From Gigantopelta aegis (Eukaryota > Mollusca > Gastropoda > Neomphalida > Peltospiridae): a DNA stretch of 64,000 nt. The stretch is taken from the NCBI RefSeq assembly GCF_016097555.1, contig NC_054712.1, forward strand, positions 47,203,870 through 47,267,869, read 5' to 3'. Under the pieces are notes generated by a model. That model was not told where the DNA came from. It ran no database searches and saw only the letters and a list, made by a program, of their open reading frames with translations. Positions 23,866 through 33,473 of this stretch are shown one piece after another. The translations under genes were made by a program, and so were the position numbers. Position 1 is the stretch's first letter. Every line of letters begins with the position of its first letter.

Positions 23866-26800
23866 AGCCGACAGGGAAGAGAAAAAGAAGGAAGTTGTAG
23901 TCACATGACCGGAACTACAGGGAGCATACAGTGAAGGATTTTAGGCCATCCCATTGACTGTTGAGATGTTCAGGTGGGAGGTGCACTTGTTGAATGACAG
24001 GTAATGTATCTATAAAAGATTAAACACTTATAATAGCTGTTGATGCATGCTATTGTGGTCTATTAGAGTGCATCGTGCCACCCAATACCTCTGACTTCAG
24101 CACTCAATGTTTCTGTTAGGGTTACCGTACCCTTAGTCCATATCAGTCAGCCTATACCCATTGACCAGTCCAGCTTGAGTGTCCCTAACAGAAGCCAAAG
24201 CTCCTGCTGGCATAGCTCTCTGGGTCACCGAGACATACAAGCCCCCTCACCAGTCAAGGAATGGACTATGAAGGGGGATAATCAGTTATAATTGGTTTGC
24301 ACCAAACAGTCAACGTTTGACTATACAGTAAGTTAAAAATTTTAATTATTAGCAGCATGCAACTATTGTGACCCTACACATCACTAAGTTTATCTTAAAA
24401 AACTATTTGATATAATGTTTGTATATGTACATGTGAAAACAAACCCCAACCCAAACATCTGAATTGGAGGAGCAATTACAGTTAACATTTTCTCACACAG
24501 TCGATTGTGTATTTTTATAATTGATTAATGCATCGTTAAGAGTCGAACCGATCAATATTCGATTATGATTGATAACTGAAACATCACTAATTTTATATTG
24601 TGACGAGGTGTCATTAAGCAAAAATTGGGGATCATAAAATCATTAAAAAAAAAAATTGGGGATCATTTTGTTTTCAAAATCTTGATTAGCAATATTTCTA
24701 GTCAACTGAAAATTGATTAGCAACTACTGTTTAATGTTTCAAAATTGTGTTGCGATGTCTGAAATGTGCATAGCGAATCACGACACTATACTGAACAAAA
24801 TGTTCCCTGAATATTCCTTTCCTTTTGCATGTAGCATGTTGTGCTTAACAGGTGTTCTGAGCAGAGTTTGTAGGGATTCTGGAAAACCTTGAAAAGTATG
24901 GAATATTGAAAATCCATTTTCCAAACCTGGAAAAAGTATGCAAATTCATCTTTCAGTTGCTTGAAACTGGCGGAATCGGACGACGTTTACCGATCTCGGC
25001 ACTAACATACATTTGGGAAATTGAGACTAACAATTGCTGACATTTACCGAAGATTTGAAGTATGCGCTTGCGCAATGCATATGACAAAAAGATAATCCAT
25101 TTTATCAAATTTTCCGAAAATATGGGGAGATGTATTTACTTGACGTGAGTCTTGAAATTATTTGTTTTGTCTGGAATTTTTTTGTTTCCAAGGTGTACGA
25201 ACCCTGTCTGAGTGTCTCTGTGTTCACGTCATCTCCACATAAGCCATCGAACATAAGGCTGGTAGGTACTGGGTTCGCAGCCCGGTACCGGCTCCCATCC
25301 AGATTGAGTTTTATCGACTCAGTGGGTAGGTGTAAGACCAACTAACCCACTGTCCTGGAAAGACAGCCCAGATAGTGGAGGTGTGTGCCCAGGACAGCGT
25401 GCTTGAACCTTAATTGGATATAAGCACGAAAATAAGTTGAAATGAAATGAAAATGTTCTGAACTTGATGCTGTACAGTTGTCTTACAGCTGTCTTGCTGC
25501 TGTCTTGCTACTGTCTTGCAGTTGTCTTGCAGCTGTCTTACATTTGTCTTACAGTTGTCTTGCTGCTGTCTTGCAGTTGTCTTGCTGCTGTCTTATAGCT
25601 GTCTTACAGCTGTCTTACAGCTGTCTTACAGTTGTCTTGCTTTGTAATTCATGTCACAAAGTAAGAAAAACATGAACGTATGACACGACAAGTAGTGATT
25701 AGAAACCTGCATTCCTCTGTTTGCAGGGGCAGTCTTAATGCACGGTCTGTCTAGGATCGATCCCCATCTGTGGCCACATTAGGCTATTTCTTGTTCCAGC
25801 CAGTGCTTCACAACTGGTGTAGCAAAGGCTGTGGTATGTACTATCCTGTCTGTGGGATGGTGCATGTAAAAGATCCCTTGCTGCTAATCGAAAAAAGTAG
25901 CCATGAAGTGGCGACAGTGGATTTCCTCGCTCAATTAACCATATGTCTGATGCCATATAACCATAAATAAAATATGCTGAGTGCATCGTTATATAAAACA
26001 TTTCTTCTTTCCTCTTGTTGCTGTAACAGTGGATTTATTTTTCAGATTGGAACCTATGAACTTGCACAAGGGAATGGTGGCATTTATGTTGTTTGGATAG
26101 GTAAGTCTGTTGTAGTGATAAATGGAAGATTGTAAAATATTTCTGGCAAAACCTTAAATTAGGTCTTCTGTGTTATATTATCAGTCGATTCAGCTGGTAC
26201 CAATACCAAACTGGACGTCTGTATGTATGGTAATCACATGCACTAAGCATTTTTTAAATTTCTCAGAACCATACGGCTAAAAGAATTATCTCCCTTATTG
26301 ATACAGTAAACTTTCTAAAAGATTATCTCCTTTTATAGTACTAAGATTATAACAGGATTTGTTTCCCTTCTTAATACAATAAAATTATTTAAAGATTAAT
26401 CTTTCTCAAAAAGTGTCATGTCATAGTTACAAGTACATATTTCTTTATTTTTACATACATTTGTTATACATATTTACAAATTAATTGACCCCACATACTA
26501 TTTTTGCGTAAATAACATTGGAAGTTCTAAGTTAAATTATTTGGCTATATTATGGAACATAGTTGAAGGTGTATAGTTTTCAATTCAAAGTAAAAGATAA
26601 TAAATACTTTTGTTGGAAAGCCTCTATTATGCACCTTCGATATAGCACCTTTAAGTTTGTAAGATATTTTGTCTCTGTTGTTGCATCTTTTGTATTAATA
26701 TTAATTCCATGATAAATATTCTATCTTTTGTATTAATATTAATTCCATGATAAATATTCTATCTTTTGTATTAATATTAATTCCATGATAAATATTCTAT

Positions 26801-28467
26801 GTAGAATTTTCAATTACATTTGAGATAATATTATGATCTCAGTATTGTATAGTTATTATTATGATATATAAGTATGAGAAGTTACAACAGAATGTTTAAA
26901 AAAAATTAAGGAAAAACAAAACATTCCCTCACCACATTTAAAAAACAAAATGGTGATACTTCGAACTATGATGACTTAGGGCTAGCTCTAACACTCGCCA
27001 AATTCACCAATTTTAAAAACAATTGCCAAATTTTATTTTAATTTGGTGAAAGAATTTTATGTAATAATTGATATTTTGTTACAAAATCAACTGGATATCT
27101 ATAAAAATTTAGAAGATTAATAAATAATTTGGCTAACTTTTCTGCAAACCCAGAGCTAGCCATGCTTAAATGAATACTAAAGCAAGGCTTTTGGACTGGT
27201 GTGCATATTCAACGATACATAATGCACATTATTGCTTTATATCGACAAGTATAATCGTATAGTTAATAAATAAAACGGTTAAATGTGACGGCTATTATAT
27301 ATAACGGACGCAGCCATTTTATACCATCCCAATGAATACGCCCTCTGGTGAGCTGGTGGTTATGTAATACCTAACGTGTCACGTCAGGAATTAGTCTTCG
27401 AACTGAAGAAACAAAACATACCTGATTTTTGACGGATGCATCACAATGTTCTGTAATGATATCTATCCCAGTAACACAGCAACGTGTATATGTGGTTTAT
27501 TTTTCAATACAAAATAAACCACCATTGTCAAAGTGTTGAAATAACTGTATTATATTTTGTATATAAATTAACCCACGTACTGAAATAATAGTCAGAGTGT
27601 TTTTTTGCTTAATTGGTATTTTCTTTCCGTGGCCTGTACCTGTGATTCTTGATTGGCAGGTGTAGATTTAGCCGGTCCCTAGACACTGTGTCTAGACACA
27701 CTAAAAAGACGTGCCTCTTTTATTAAGATCACAGGGTATTGTGTGATAACCTCAAATCGTAATGGACTTTACCAGCTTTATTACTGTAAGTAATTCTGTA
27801 AAACCCTTGATTAAGTAGACTTTCCCATCTAAAGTCACAAAACTGACCAATTACGTAGTCCCAGAGAAAAGAAAATTATCACTTGGGTATCGTGATTGGT
27901 AGTTTTTGCTCAAACATATCCTACCAATAGGCCTAATAATATGCATTTTTTCTTTGGATTTTTTAAAAGAAAAAAATACTATAACTCCATTTCGTTATAT
28001 TGATGCAAATTGAAATATATTTAGTTAAATAGTTTATTATACTATCAAGTCATTTATGTTGTTTTACAAGTCAGGTTGATGAAAGCGATGTGCTGTGTCA
28101 TAAATTAGAGCATTTGTTTACACTGTGCATAATAGAGAAGTTGGACCTGAGCTGACGTCACTTCGCCCCAAGCTATACCACCGGACGTCACAAAAACAAA
28201 ACAAAATAGCTGCCCCCAGTTAGCAGGAATTATCACGGTTTTTTTATTAACTCTAAAATTACACGTTTTTCATTTGTTAAAGTGTCAGTATGTGTTGGTG
28301 GTCCGGGTATGCATCTTTCCAACACATAAGGCTCTTGTTGGAGTTTAGTCTACCTTTAATGGAGTATTGTTTTATTTCCAGGTGCATTTATTAGTGGGAT
28401 TCTGTTGCTGATTCGAGCTGCATATTACTACTCCATCAAAACAAGCTTCCCAGTGAGCGCGTCGTAA
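9272..28467 (+). CDS. PIP4P2: Type 1/2 phosphatidylinositol-4,5-bisphosphate 4-phosphatase (TMEM55 family), complete
   Basis: A late-endosome/lysosome membrane protein reported to remove the 4-phosphate from PI(4,5)P2; vertebrate TMEM55B also recruits JIP4 for lysosome transport. Eight phase-matched exons give 253 residues; human PIP4P2 is about 257. The N terminus has an acidic dileucine sorting motif EERTPLL (residues 5-11) and PPxY motifs at 23-26 and 48-51. A Cys-rich region follows ([32 protein letters not shown]), with the CX5R motif CRSSAQR at 113-119. Two membrane segments lie near 190-210 and 220-240. The start is the first ATG, in the context AAACATGG. It resembles both vertebrate paralogues, and 'PIP4P2' is the closer reading. 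Introns are packed with transposons, and exon 2 has an amplified donor. Confidence 0.95.
9529..10238. mobile_element. Terminal-inverted-repeat element with GAGACAACTCGGCCC minisatellite
   Basis: Left end contains CCAGACAACTCGGCC and right end contains GGCCGAGTTGTCTGG, its exact reverse complement. TTAGGGGCT occurs on both sides (9520-9528 and 10239-10247), consistent with a 9 bp target duplication as in Mutator-like elements. Inside the left end, five to six units of GAGACAACTCGGCCC type run from 9535 to 9650. No transposase was recognised. Confidence 0.65.
10400..11288. mobile_element. Foldback element with 360 bp inverted arms
   Basis: Left arm 10400-10759 and right arm 10929-11288 are near-identical reverse complements (e.g. 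CGTTCTAAACACCGGAATCA on the left against TGATTCCGGTGTTTAGAACG on the right) around a 169 bp spacer. The flanks share the 9 bp ATCAAAAAC (10391-10399 and 11289-11297). No transposase was seen. It lies in PIP4P intron 1. Confidence 0.88.
11610..11755 (-). mobile_element. Diverged partial SINE
   Basis: Minus-strand SINE core remnants: ATCCCATGTGGCAGACAAG, AGATAGCACATACTAT and GGCTGGAACGGGAAATAACC. The rest of intron 1 up to 12301 shows no recognisable feature. Confidence 0.65.
12302..12492 (+). CDS. PIP4P2: PIP4P exon 2
   Basis: Acceptor tttgcag ends at 12301. Encodes residues 28-91, including [23 protein letters not shown] and [14 protein letters not shown]. Donor gtgagt starts at 12493 in phase 0. 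Its last ~60 bases are the founder of the downstream tandem array. Confidence 0.95.
12493..12944 (+). repeat. Exon-edge minisatellite, left block
   Basis: About seven units of ~62-64 bp, each repeating the end of PIP4P exon 2 plus the start of its intron (AACATTGAGGGC ... GTAGTGAAGTGCACAGTGT ... CATGAAGCTACAGTAAGTATT). Most units retain an ACA|GTAAGT or ACA|GTGAGT donor-like site. The block ends where the transposon at 12945 begins. Confidence 0.93.
12945..15324. mobile_element. TIR transposon inserted in the exon-edge array
   Basis: Ends CAGGGGTGCACAA and TTGTGCTCCCCTG are inverted repeats with one mismatch. TAAGT flanks both sides (12940-12944 and 15325-15329). Subterminal GGGCAACC/GGTTGCCC motifs recur at both ends. 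The ends resemble hAT elements, but the visible target duplication is 5 bp, not the usual 8, so superfamily is open. Frames of 60-100 codons inside (for instance 13186-13374) are not recognisable transposases, so it is probably non-autonomous or decayed. A SINE is nested at 14795-15080. Confidence 0.75.
14795..15080 (+). mobile_element. 5'-truncated SINE nested in the TIR transposon
   Basis: Has the B-box-like GAGATCGAACCACC, then CTCGTTCCAACCAGTGCAC, CATATAAAAGATCCC and the tail GGTATCGTTAAACAAAACAA. Confidence 0.85.
15325..17495 (+). repeat. Exon-edge minisatellite, right block
   Basis: About 33 further units with a 64 bp period (measured between units at 15904 and 15968). A highly homogenised core from about 15900 to 16920 carries GTGATCAGTTTGTCATGAAG and AAAGTGAATATT, so the donor is weakened from GTAAGT to GTGAAT. 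Outer units (15325-15650 and 17160-17460) keep CTACAGTAAGTATT. Conceptual translation of some units still gives [13 protein letters not shown], the exon 2 peptide. Confidence 0.93.
17645..17730. repeat. Short inverted-repeat element (MITE-like)
   Basis: Ends AGAGTCTAGAC and CCTAGACTCT are inverted. Internal motif CCATACAAACTGTATGCACG. Related pieces lie near 6600-6760 and, split by a SINE, at 39455-39508 plus 39897-39925. Confidence 0.6.
17896..18002 (+). CDS. PIP4P2: PIP4P exon 3, CX5R phosphatase motif
   Basis: Acceptor ttacag, donor gtaact. Encodes [18 protein letters not shown], then [17 protein letters not shown] plus two bases of the next Cys. The CX5R motif CRSSAQR replaces vertebrate CKVTSQR or CKDTSRR, with Cys and Arg kept. 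Confidence 0.96.
18551..18880. mobile_element. TTAA-flanked MITE, copy 1
   Basis: Ends AGGCATACTGTCACA and TGTGACAATATGCCT are inverted with one mismatch. TTAA lies on the left (18547-18550) and right (18881-18884, with one extra T). 330 bp long and related to 23300-23635 and 29760-30095. TTAA targets are typical of piggyBac- or Kolobok-type elements. Confidence 0.82.
19165..19264 (+). CDS. PIP4P2: PIP4P exon 4
   Basis: Acceptor ttttcag, donor gtacgt. Encodes [20 protein letters not shown] then [14 protein letters not shown]. It matches the RRIINLG ... RVICGHC block of the family. A G run followed by a GT microsatellite lies about 40 bp into the next intron. Confidence 0.95.
19446..19772 (+). 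mobile_element. tRNA-derived SINE, TTTAGCTTAG head
   Basis: AATTTAGCTTAGTTGGTTGA, B-box-like GGATTGGACC, and tail CATATAAAAGATCCCTTGC ending GTGTCGTTAAACAAAACAA. Confidence 0.85.
20120..20520 (+). mobile_element. Repeat family copy interrupted by a minus-strand SINE
   Basis: AGACCAGTCATTCCCACAAA to CATTAGTTCAGTGACTGTT also occurs at 18185-18240. Here it is broken after about 20220 by a minus-strand SINE (20220-20432, GGTTCGCAGCCC head complement) and resumes with TTGGCCATACTAATAGTC, which matches 18275 onward. The superfamily of the host repeat is unknown to me. Confidence 0.7.
20567..20616 (+). CDS. PIP4P2: PIP4P exon 5 (50 nt)
   Basis: Acceptor ttttcag, donor gtaagt. Encodes [16 protein letters not shown] plus two bases of a Leu codon. 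The RCPHCRK zinc-ribbon-like pair is conserved in the family. Confidence 0.95.
20890..21690 (+). repeat. 34 bp minisatellite in PIP4P intron 5
   Basis: More than 20 units of TGTACCTTGTTCATATCAGA plus CTGAGCACTTTGTC, with units shortened by about 7 bp in places. It begins about 270 bp after exon 5 and does not contain exon sequence. Confidence 0.92.
21768..22062 (+). mobile_element. SINE with mixed head and tail
   Basis: GTAACGTAGCCCAGTGGTAA head, as in the 6075 copy, but tail ends GTCGTTAAACAAAACAAAG with the intermediate CCAAATGTTTGACATCC, as in the 2321 family. Confidence 0.83.
22482..22560. repeat. Hairpin with 15 bp perfect arms
   Basis: AATTTATCGATGTAT at 22482 and ATACATCGATAAATT ending at 22560 are exact reverse complements around a 49 bp loop. 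Confidence 0.8.
22677..23169 (+). mobile_element. SINE flanked by ~85 bp direct repeats
   Basis: A plus-strand SINE occupies about 22763-23085. The sequence on its left (22677-22762) and right (23086-23169) is the same ~85 bp block with several mismatches: CCCATTAGACGTAATGACGT or CCCATTGGACGTAATGACGT, then GTTTATCAAAGGATA and TAGTGACGTC. This is much longer than a normal SINE target duplication. Confidence 0.85.
23300..23635. mobile_element. TTAA-flanked MITE, copy 2
   Basis: AGGCATACTTTCACAGATTT at the left and TGTGACAATATGCCT at the right, with TTAA on both sides (23296-23299 and 23636-23639). Confidence 0.85.
23687..23777 (+). CDS. PIP4P2: PIP4P exon 6, first membrane segment
   Basis: Acceptor tttcag, donor gtaagt. 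Encodes [19 protein letters not shown] then [11 protein letters not shown]: a basic loop followed by the start of membrane helix 1. A CA microsatellite begins about 50 bp beyond the donor (23827-23863). Confidence 0.95.
23778..26045 (+). other. PIP4P intron 6
   Basis: Contains a CA microsatellite near 23827-23863, an unclassified repeat-like stretch at 24000-24300, a partial SINE of the GGTTCGCAGCCC family at about 25213-25452, a CAGCTGTCTTG minisatellite at 25475-25645 and a 5'-truncated SINE at 25735-26012 (CTAGGATCGATCCCC, tail ATCGTTATATAAAACATTTC). No exon-like sequence was recognised. Confidence 0.75.
26046..26100 (+). CDS. PIP4P2: PIP4P exon 7 (55 nt)
   Basis: Acceptor tttcag, donor gtaagt. 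Encodes [18 protein letters not shown] plus one base, linking the two membrane helices. The layout matches the GT...ARR...YxxW loop of vertebrate proteins. Confidence 0.94.
26101..28381 (+). other. PIP4P intron 7
   Basis: Three copies of a ~38 bp unit (TCTTTTGTATTAATATTAAT then TCCATGATAAATATT) at 26684-26800. An inverted-repeat element near 26982-27177 has ends GGGCTAGCTCT and AGAGCTAGCC; a related piece with AGAGCTAGCTCTGG is at about 63300-63475. The remainder is AT-rich without recognisable genes. Confidence 0.6.
28382..28467 (+). CDS. PIP4P2: PIP4P exon 8, terminal coding exon
   Basis: Acceptor ttccag ends at 28381. Encodes [20 protein letters not shown] then TSFPVSAS and stop TAA at 28465-28467. 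It forms membrane helix 2 with the RAAYY motif, comparable to RACYW/RALYW in vertebrates. Confidence 0.95.
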
Positions 28468-28950
28468 TGTGACACCGAAACACGCACGTGGTCACGGTGT
28501 TGATGTGCAGGGGACCAAACGTTTAACCCACCAGTAATATTACAGTTTTAAATATCTTTCACGATTACTCCCCATAACAATACAGTTATATTGATTATTT
28601 ATCGAAGAATAACTCCCACCCCGTAACATTACAGTCATATTGATTATTGATGATCACCATCCTCTGATTGACTATGGTAATATGTTAAAAACACAACTTA
28701 TGAATTAATAATGTTTTTCATGAAACAAATTCTGAAACGTATGATAAATCATATCTGAGTAAAATTTTCATTTAAATAATTTATATTACAGTATTAACAT
28801 TGTTTATCTTTTAGTAGGAATTTACTCAAAGACTAACAATTTTCTTGATTTTGAAAACAGGCAAATGTGTTAATATATACCTTGTTTTGACAGAGAAAAA
28901 CTGATATTTTGTCTGTCAAAACTGATGTACATTAACCCATTTTTAATAAT

Positions 28951-28956
28951 AATAAA
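28951..28956 (+). terminator. Possible PIP4P polyadenylation signal
   Basis: AATAAA about 480 bp after the stop codon, followed by an A/G-rich tract. Another AATAAA lies near 33684. Which is used cannot be told from sequence. Confidence 0.25.
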
Positions 28957-28959
28957 AAA

Positions 28960-29755
28960 AGAAAAAGAAAGAAAAAAAGGTAGTGTTACAAAGTATAGAC
29001 TAAGTAGACTTAATACAGTGTATAGAACATATTGTATTGCTCAGAAATACACTGACCTTGTTGAGGATCAAGGCCACATCATTAGATTAAAATGAAAAGG
29101 AAATCAGTGAGTTTCATTTTGTTTAGACAATATTTATTTCTGCTAATGTTTCGCGGTTGGGATTGGTCACCAAGCGTCTCCTGCATAAAGACCTTTCTCT
29201 ACAACATACAATTGAAGTAATGTATACAATTAGTCAGCATGGACAGCATTATTGCACTTACAGCTGAGAGCTGTAAATATTACGTTTGTAACCTAGTTAA
29301 ATATGTATCTAAATTAAAGCCAGAGAAACAAAAAACCAAATGGTTAAAAATTGTTTTATTACATTGAAAAAATGATAATAAAGAAACTGAAAAGAACAAA
29401 TAACATAGAAACAAAATGAATTTGGTGTATTTTTTATATTTGTGAGATTACAGGAAAGAATGTATATGTTTACGGTTGACCTTAATGTTACAGTTATAGT
29501 TACCACTGAGGTTCAATTAAAATGTTTTGGGTGATACAATAGCAAGGTTTGGTATTCCAAAGTAATGTAATTGTTATTTATAATCCATATTTAGAGAAAT
29601 AAGGCCCACTAAATCTGTGATTGAGCACCTTTAATGTTACAGTCAGTTAAAGAGCCACCGAGGAGTATTCGTCGACTGAGACTAAAGCATGTGTCAAAAA
29701 TTGAGGTTTCACTCATCTCTACTTAATCTAGTTTATATTGGTATCCTTTAAGTTC
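28960..29755. other. Intergenic, nothing recognised
   Basis: AT-rich sequence between PIP4P and the TTAA MITE copy 3. No coding block or clear repeat was seen. Confidence 0.5.
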
Positions 29756-29759
29756 TTAA

Positions 29760-30095
29760 AGGCATACTGTCATAGATTTAAGGACCTTATTTCTCTAAAA
29801 ATGGATAATAAATAAAAATTACATTAATTGTTGGAAACCAAATCTAGCTATTGCATCACCTTAACTGAACCAGGATGGAGTGAAATCCATGTCATCCCTC
29901 TTGGCAATTTTAGTTTTTGAATTATGGACCATTGCCATAATTCAGTTATTTTTTACAAAATGTCATTAATAAATGGAGTATGGTGGTTATGAAGATGGTT
30001 GAATAAAGTACATTTAGGGACAAATCAAATTATATTTGTTCAGGTAATACTTTGTTAGAGAATTAAATAGGTCAGTGGTCTGTGACAATATGCCT
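29760..30095. mobile_element. TTAA-flanked MITE, copy 3
   Basis: AGGCATACTGTCATAG left end and TGTGACAATATGCCT right end, with TTAA on both sides (29756-29759 and 30096-30099). Same length as copy 2. Confidence 0.85.
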
Positions 30096-30439
30096 TTAAG
30101 GTTTATTTTTTAATAAATAACATTTTGGTTTCACATAAAATTTAATTACTGTAGGTTTTTACAAATAATAATTTTTAGTCATATACATGTATTATATTTC
30201 AATATAGCAATGTCTTCATGGTATTATTCCAGTACATGAATTAAAAAAAAATTAAAAAAAATGAATGAGTTAAATATACACGTACCAATATCGAGAACAA
30301 ATTGAAAATCAGTAATGTTTGAGATGTAAATATTAGGCTTTTGTGATGCACATTGAAAATGGATATAGACAGGTACTTTACTATAACATATTTGTAACTT
30401 AAGGGTTATGACCACTGAAAACACTGCTAGAGCACATTG

Positions 30440-30668
30440 ATATATAAATCATTGGCTATTAGGTGTCAAACATGTGGTAATTTTGACATATAGTCTTACA
30501 GAGGAAACCTGCAACATTTTTCCATTAGTAGCAAGGGACAGCTTTTTATATACCAGTCATGGTGCACTGGCTGGAACGAGAAATAACCCAATGGGCCCAC
30601 CGATGGGGATCCATCCCAAACCAATTGCATCAAGCGAGTGGTTTACCACTGGGCTACGTCCCACCCCT
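30440..30668 (-). mobile_element. tRNA-derived SINE, minus strand
   Basis: Reverse complement of the SINE: tail remnants, GTGCACTGGCTGGAACGAGA, GGGATCCATCCC and TACCACTGGGCTACGTCCC. Confidence 0.85.
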
Positions 30669-30695
30669 GCGAATGAGTTACATGTTATTGTAAAT

Positions 30696-31072
30696 GCATC
30701 TTCATAAATCAAGGCTAATATTCGTTACTCGTATTCAGCCTTGATACAAGAAATCATGCCACAAAATGCTTAAATTTCATTGGATGCGATGAGATCTGAT
30801 TGCAACGAATCGCAACGCTTCTTATAGATTCCCTTGTTATTGTAAACAAAGATGGCAGCGTCAGCGTCCGGCGGTTAATTTTTTATATTCTTTCAAGATT
30901 GTCACATGTTACCGATGATGTGATTGGTCAGCGATGTCATCGTGTAAGGGACGTAATCGGTGTTACAAATTTTCTTCCAGTAGAAGGCGCTTGTAGTGGA
31001 TATCAGTAATCTTGACTACATGTATCAAGGCTGAATATGAGGAACGAATATTAGCCTTGATTTATGAAGATG
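30696..31072. mobile_element. TIR element with ~50 bp inverted ends
   Basis: Left CATCTTCATAAATCAAGGCT and right AGCCTTGATTTATGAAGATG are exact reverse complements, and the similarity continues to TTCAGCCTTGATAC. TTGTAAAT flanks both sides (30688-30695 and 31073-31080), an 8 bp duplication as in hAT-type insertions. 377 bp; no transposase. Confidence 0.8.
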
Positions 31073-31080
31073 TTGTAAAT

Positions 31081-32540
31081 AATAAATCCCATTTTAGACA
31101 TACTTTGTTAATGTTTTATTTTTTAATTAATGCGAGGCCACAACAAATACTTAGATGTGATGTAGCACATTGTATTGTTATTGATACAGAACACTGTAAT
31201 ATTAATGCTAGGAATATTAATGTATAACATTCTCATATTTATTGGCATGCCACATTGTAATAACATTATTGTATGGAACATAGTAATATTATTGATGTAA
31301 AACATTGTAATATTATTAGTGTAGAATATACAGTAGTAATATTAATTAATGTAAAACATTATATTATTACCAGGTACTGATGTAGATCATAGTAACAATT
31401 CAGTGATCAACTTGTGAATATTCATGTACATTGTATGTACAATAATTGTATGATAGCCATATTTTAAAATGACTTCTTTGACGCACAGAGGGTTGGGGGG
31501 TGTAGGATATAGTTACTAAAATGTTTGTATTAAATACATGTAGTAACAAGTTGTTTTCAAAAGACTCAAAGCCAGTGTTAGTAGAATACAGTGACAGAAT
31601 GACATTTTAAAATGCTAGTGGTTGTATAAATTTACTACATATTGCTTTTCCACAATAAATGGCAAATTTCATATTTTGTTATGGGATTTGTCATTCAAAT
31701 GCAAAACAAAATTAGTATAATATTTTTTGTATTCTTAATCACATGTTATACTGTTATACATGCTTGTTGTTTAATTTTTTGTTTTAATATAATATTATAT
31801 ATATTTGATGAAATTTTAAATAATAATTTCTTATTAACTTATGCTAATGACCTTAATTTGATTCTTAATTGTTGTGACGACTGAAGCCCTCTGAATGAGA
31901 ATGTACGGTAATGACACTGAGATTGCCCGAGTTACAGACACAAGGAAAATATTGTTTTCATAATCCAAGATACCATCAGGAACATTTTTAATGGTTTTAT
32001 TCACGTTTCTGTAGAAAGTACCTGAAGGTAAGAATGGGAAATTCTACGAGGCTCTGTTGAGCAGAATTTCTCATTTGGCCTGAACAGGATAAAGCAGATA
32101 TCCGACATCATTAACAAGTTACTATCCTTATCCTGCAGACCATAAATATTTAAGTGCAAAAGCTATTATTTCTGTTATTTCAACCACATTGTACGATGAC
32201 CTAGAGGTTAAATGAGCAATTTTGTAATGTAGGCTATGTGTGTGACGTCACACTACTTCTAGCAGGATACGACTGCTTTATCCGTCATCATATTCTGTCA
32301 ATAGAAACGGTTGTTGCAGGATAAATAGAATTAAATGTAAAATAATACAATAATACTTTTAATGTAATTATATCAATTACAGTAAATATTTGTCATCAGT
32401 CAATTTGTAAATAGAAAATTTCAGCCTTTTAACAAACTAACTGGAAAATCGGACCATTTTTTAAAAATAGATTTTTGACAAAATGATTGATTTTTGGACA
32501 TTGACTGTAACTTATCCAAAATCCAGTTAAGTACGGTTAC
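31081..32540. other. Intergenic, AT-rich, nothing recognised
   Basis: Loosely repetitive ATTGTAATATTATTG-type sequence at 31150-31380 and otherwise unremarkable. Open frames here are short and unrecognised. Confidence 0.5.
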
Positions 32541-33090
32541 TATATATGGTCTCTTAATACAGGTGGCTGTTTAATACAGCTTAATGTATACTATATTAGA
32601 AAATTGTTACTAAAATAAGATGACGAATTAAAACAGGTGGTTTTTAATACTGGGTAATATATACTATATTAGGTGATTTAAAAATGAAATGAGATGGACT
32701 CTTAAGAAAAGTGACTGTTTTATACAGGTTAATGTATACTATATTAAGTAATTTTTACTAAAATAAAATGACAACTCAAGTCAGGTGGCTTTTTAAGACA
32801 GGTGGCATTTTAAGACAGGTGGGTGTTTAATACAGGTTAATTTATGCTACACCTGTATTAGACGATTTGTAACTAAAATGAAATGACATTTTAGACAGGT
32901 GAGTGTTTAGTACAGGTTAATTTATGCCACACCTGTATTAGACGATTTGTAACTAAAATGAAATGACATTTTAGACAGGTGGGTGTTTAATACAGGTTAA
33001 TTTATGCTACACTTATATTAGACGATTTGTAACTAAAATGAAATGACATTTTAGACAGGTGGGTGTTTAATACAGGTTAATTTGTACAGC
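32541..33090 (+). repeat. 80 bp minisatellite
   Basis: Units begin GGGTGTTTAATACAGGTTAA at 32821, 32901 (one base changed), 32981 and 33061, an exact 80 bp period. Degenerate versions extend left to about 32541. Confidence 0.88.
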
Positions 33091-33297
33091 ATTAGATGAT
33101 TTATGACAAGGGTAAGATGGCCTGTTAAAGTGGCTGACACCACTTGAACAAATATAACTGTTTAAAAGCTTGTAAATTAATATTTTTACAATAGATTTTC
33201 GTTTGGAATCGATGTATAAGTCACAGAACACCTTAGTTTTAACTGAACACCGAATTATATTGAAGAGCATATTTATACTTAATACATGTACAATGTA

Positions 33298-33473
33298 CAG
33301 TGAAACCCCTCTAAACTGGACACCCTTGGGACGAAGACAAATATCCGGTTTTAAGAGGAATCCTGTTTACAGTGGTTAGGTTCTGTCCTGGTTTTTAAAA
33401 AGGGACTCTGTAAAACGTCCGGTTTTGAGGAAATTCTTTTTTACGGAGGGTCTGGTCTTGAGAAGTTTCGTTG
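33298..33473. mobile_element. Short TA-flanked MITE
   Basis: Starts CAGTGAAACCCCTCTAAAC and ends GAGAAGTTTCGTTG, inverted and imperfect, with TA at both sides. The 'TCCGGTTTT...' interior resembles Tc1/mariner-derived MITEs common in invertebrates. Confidence 0.6.
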
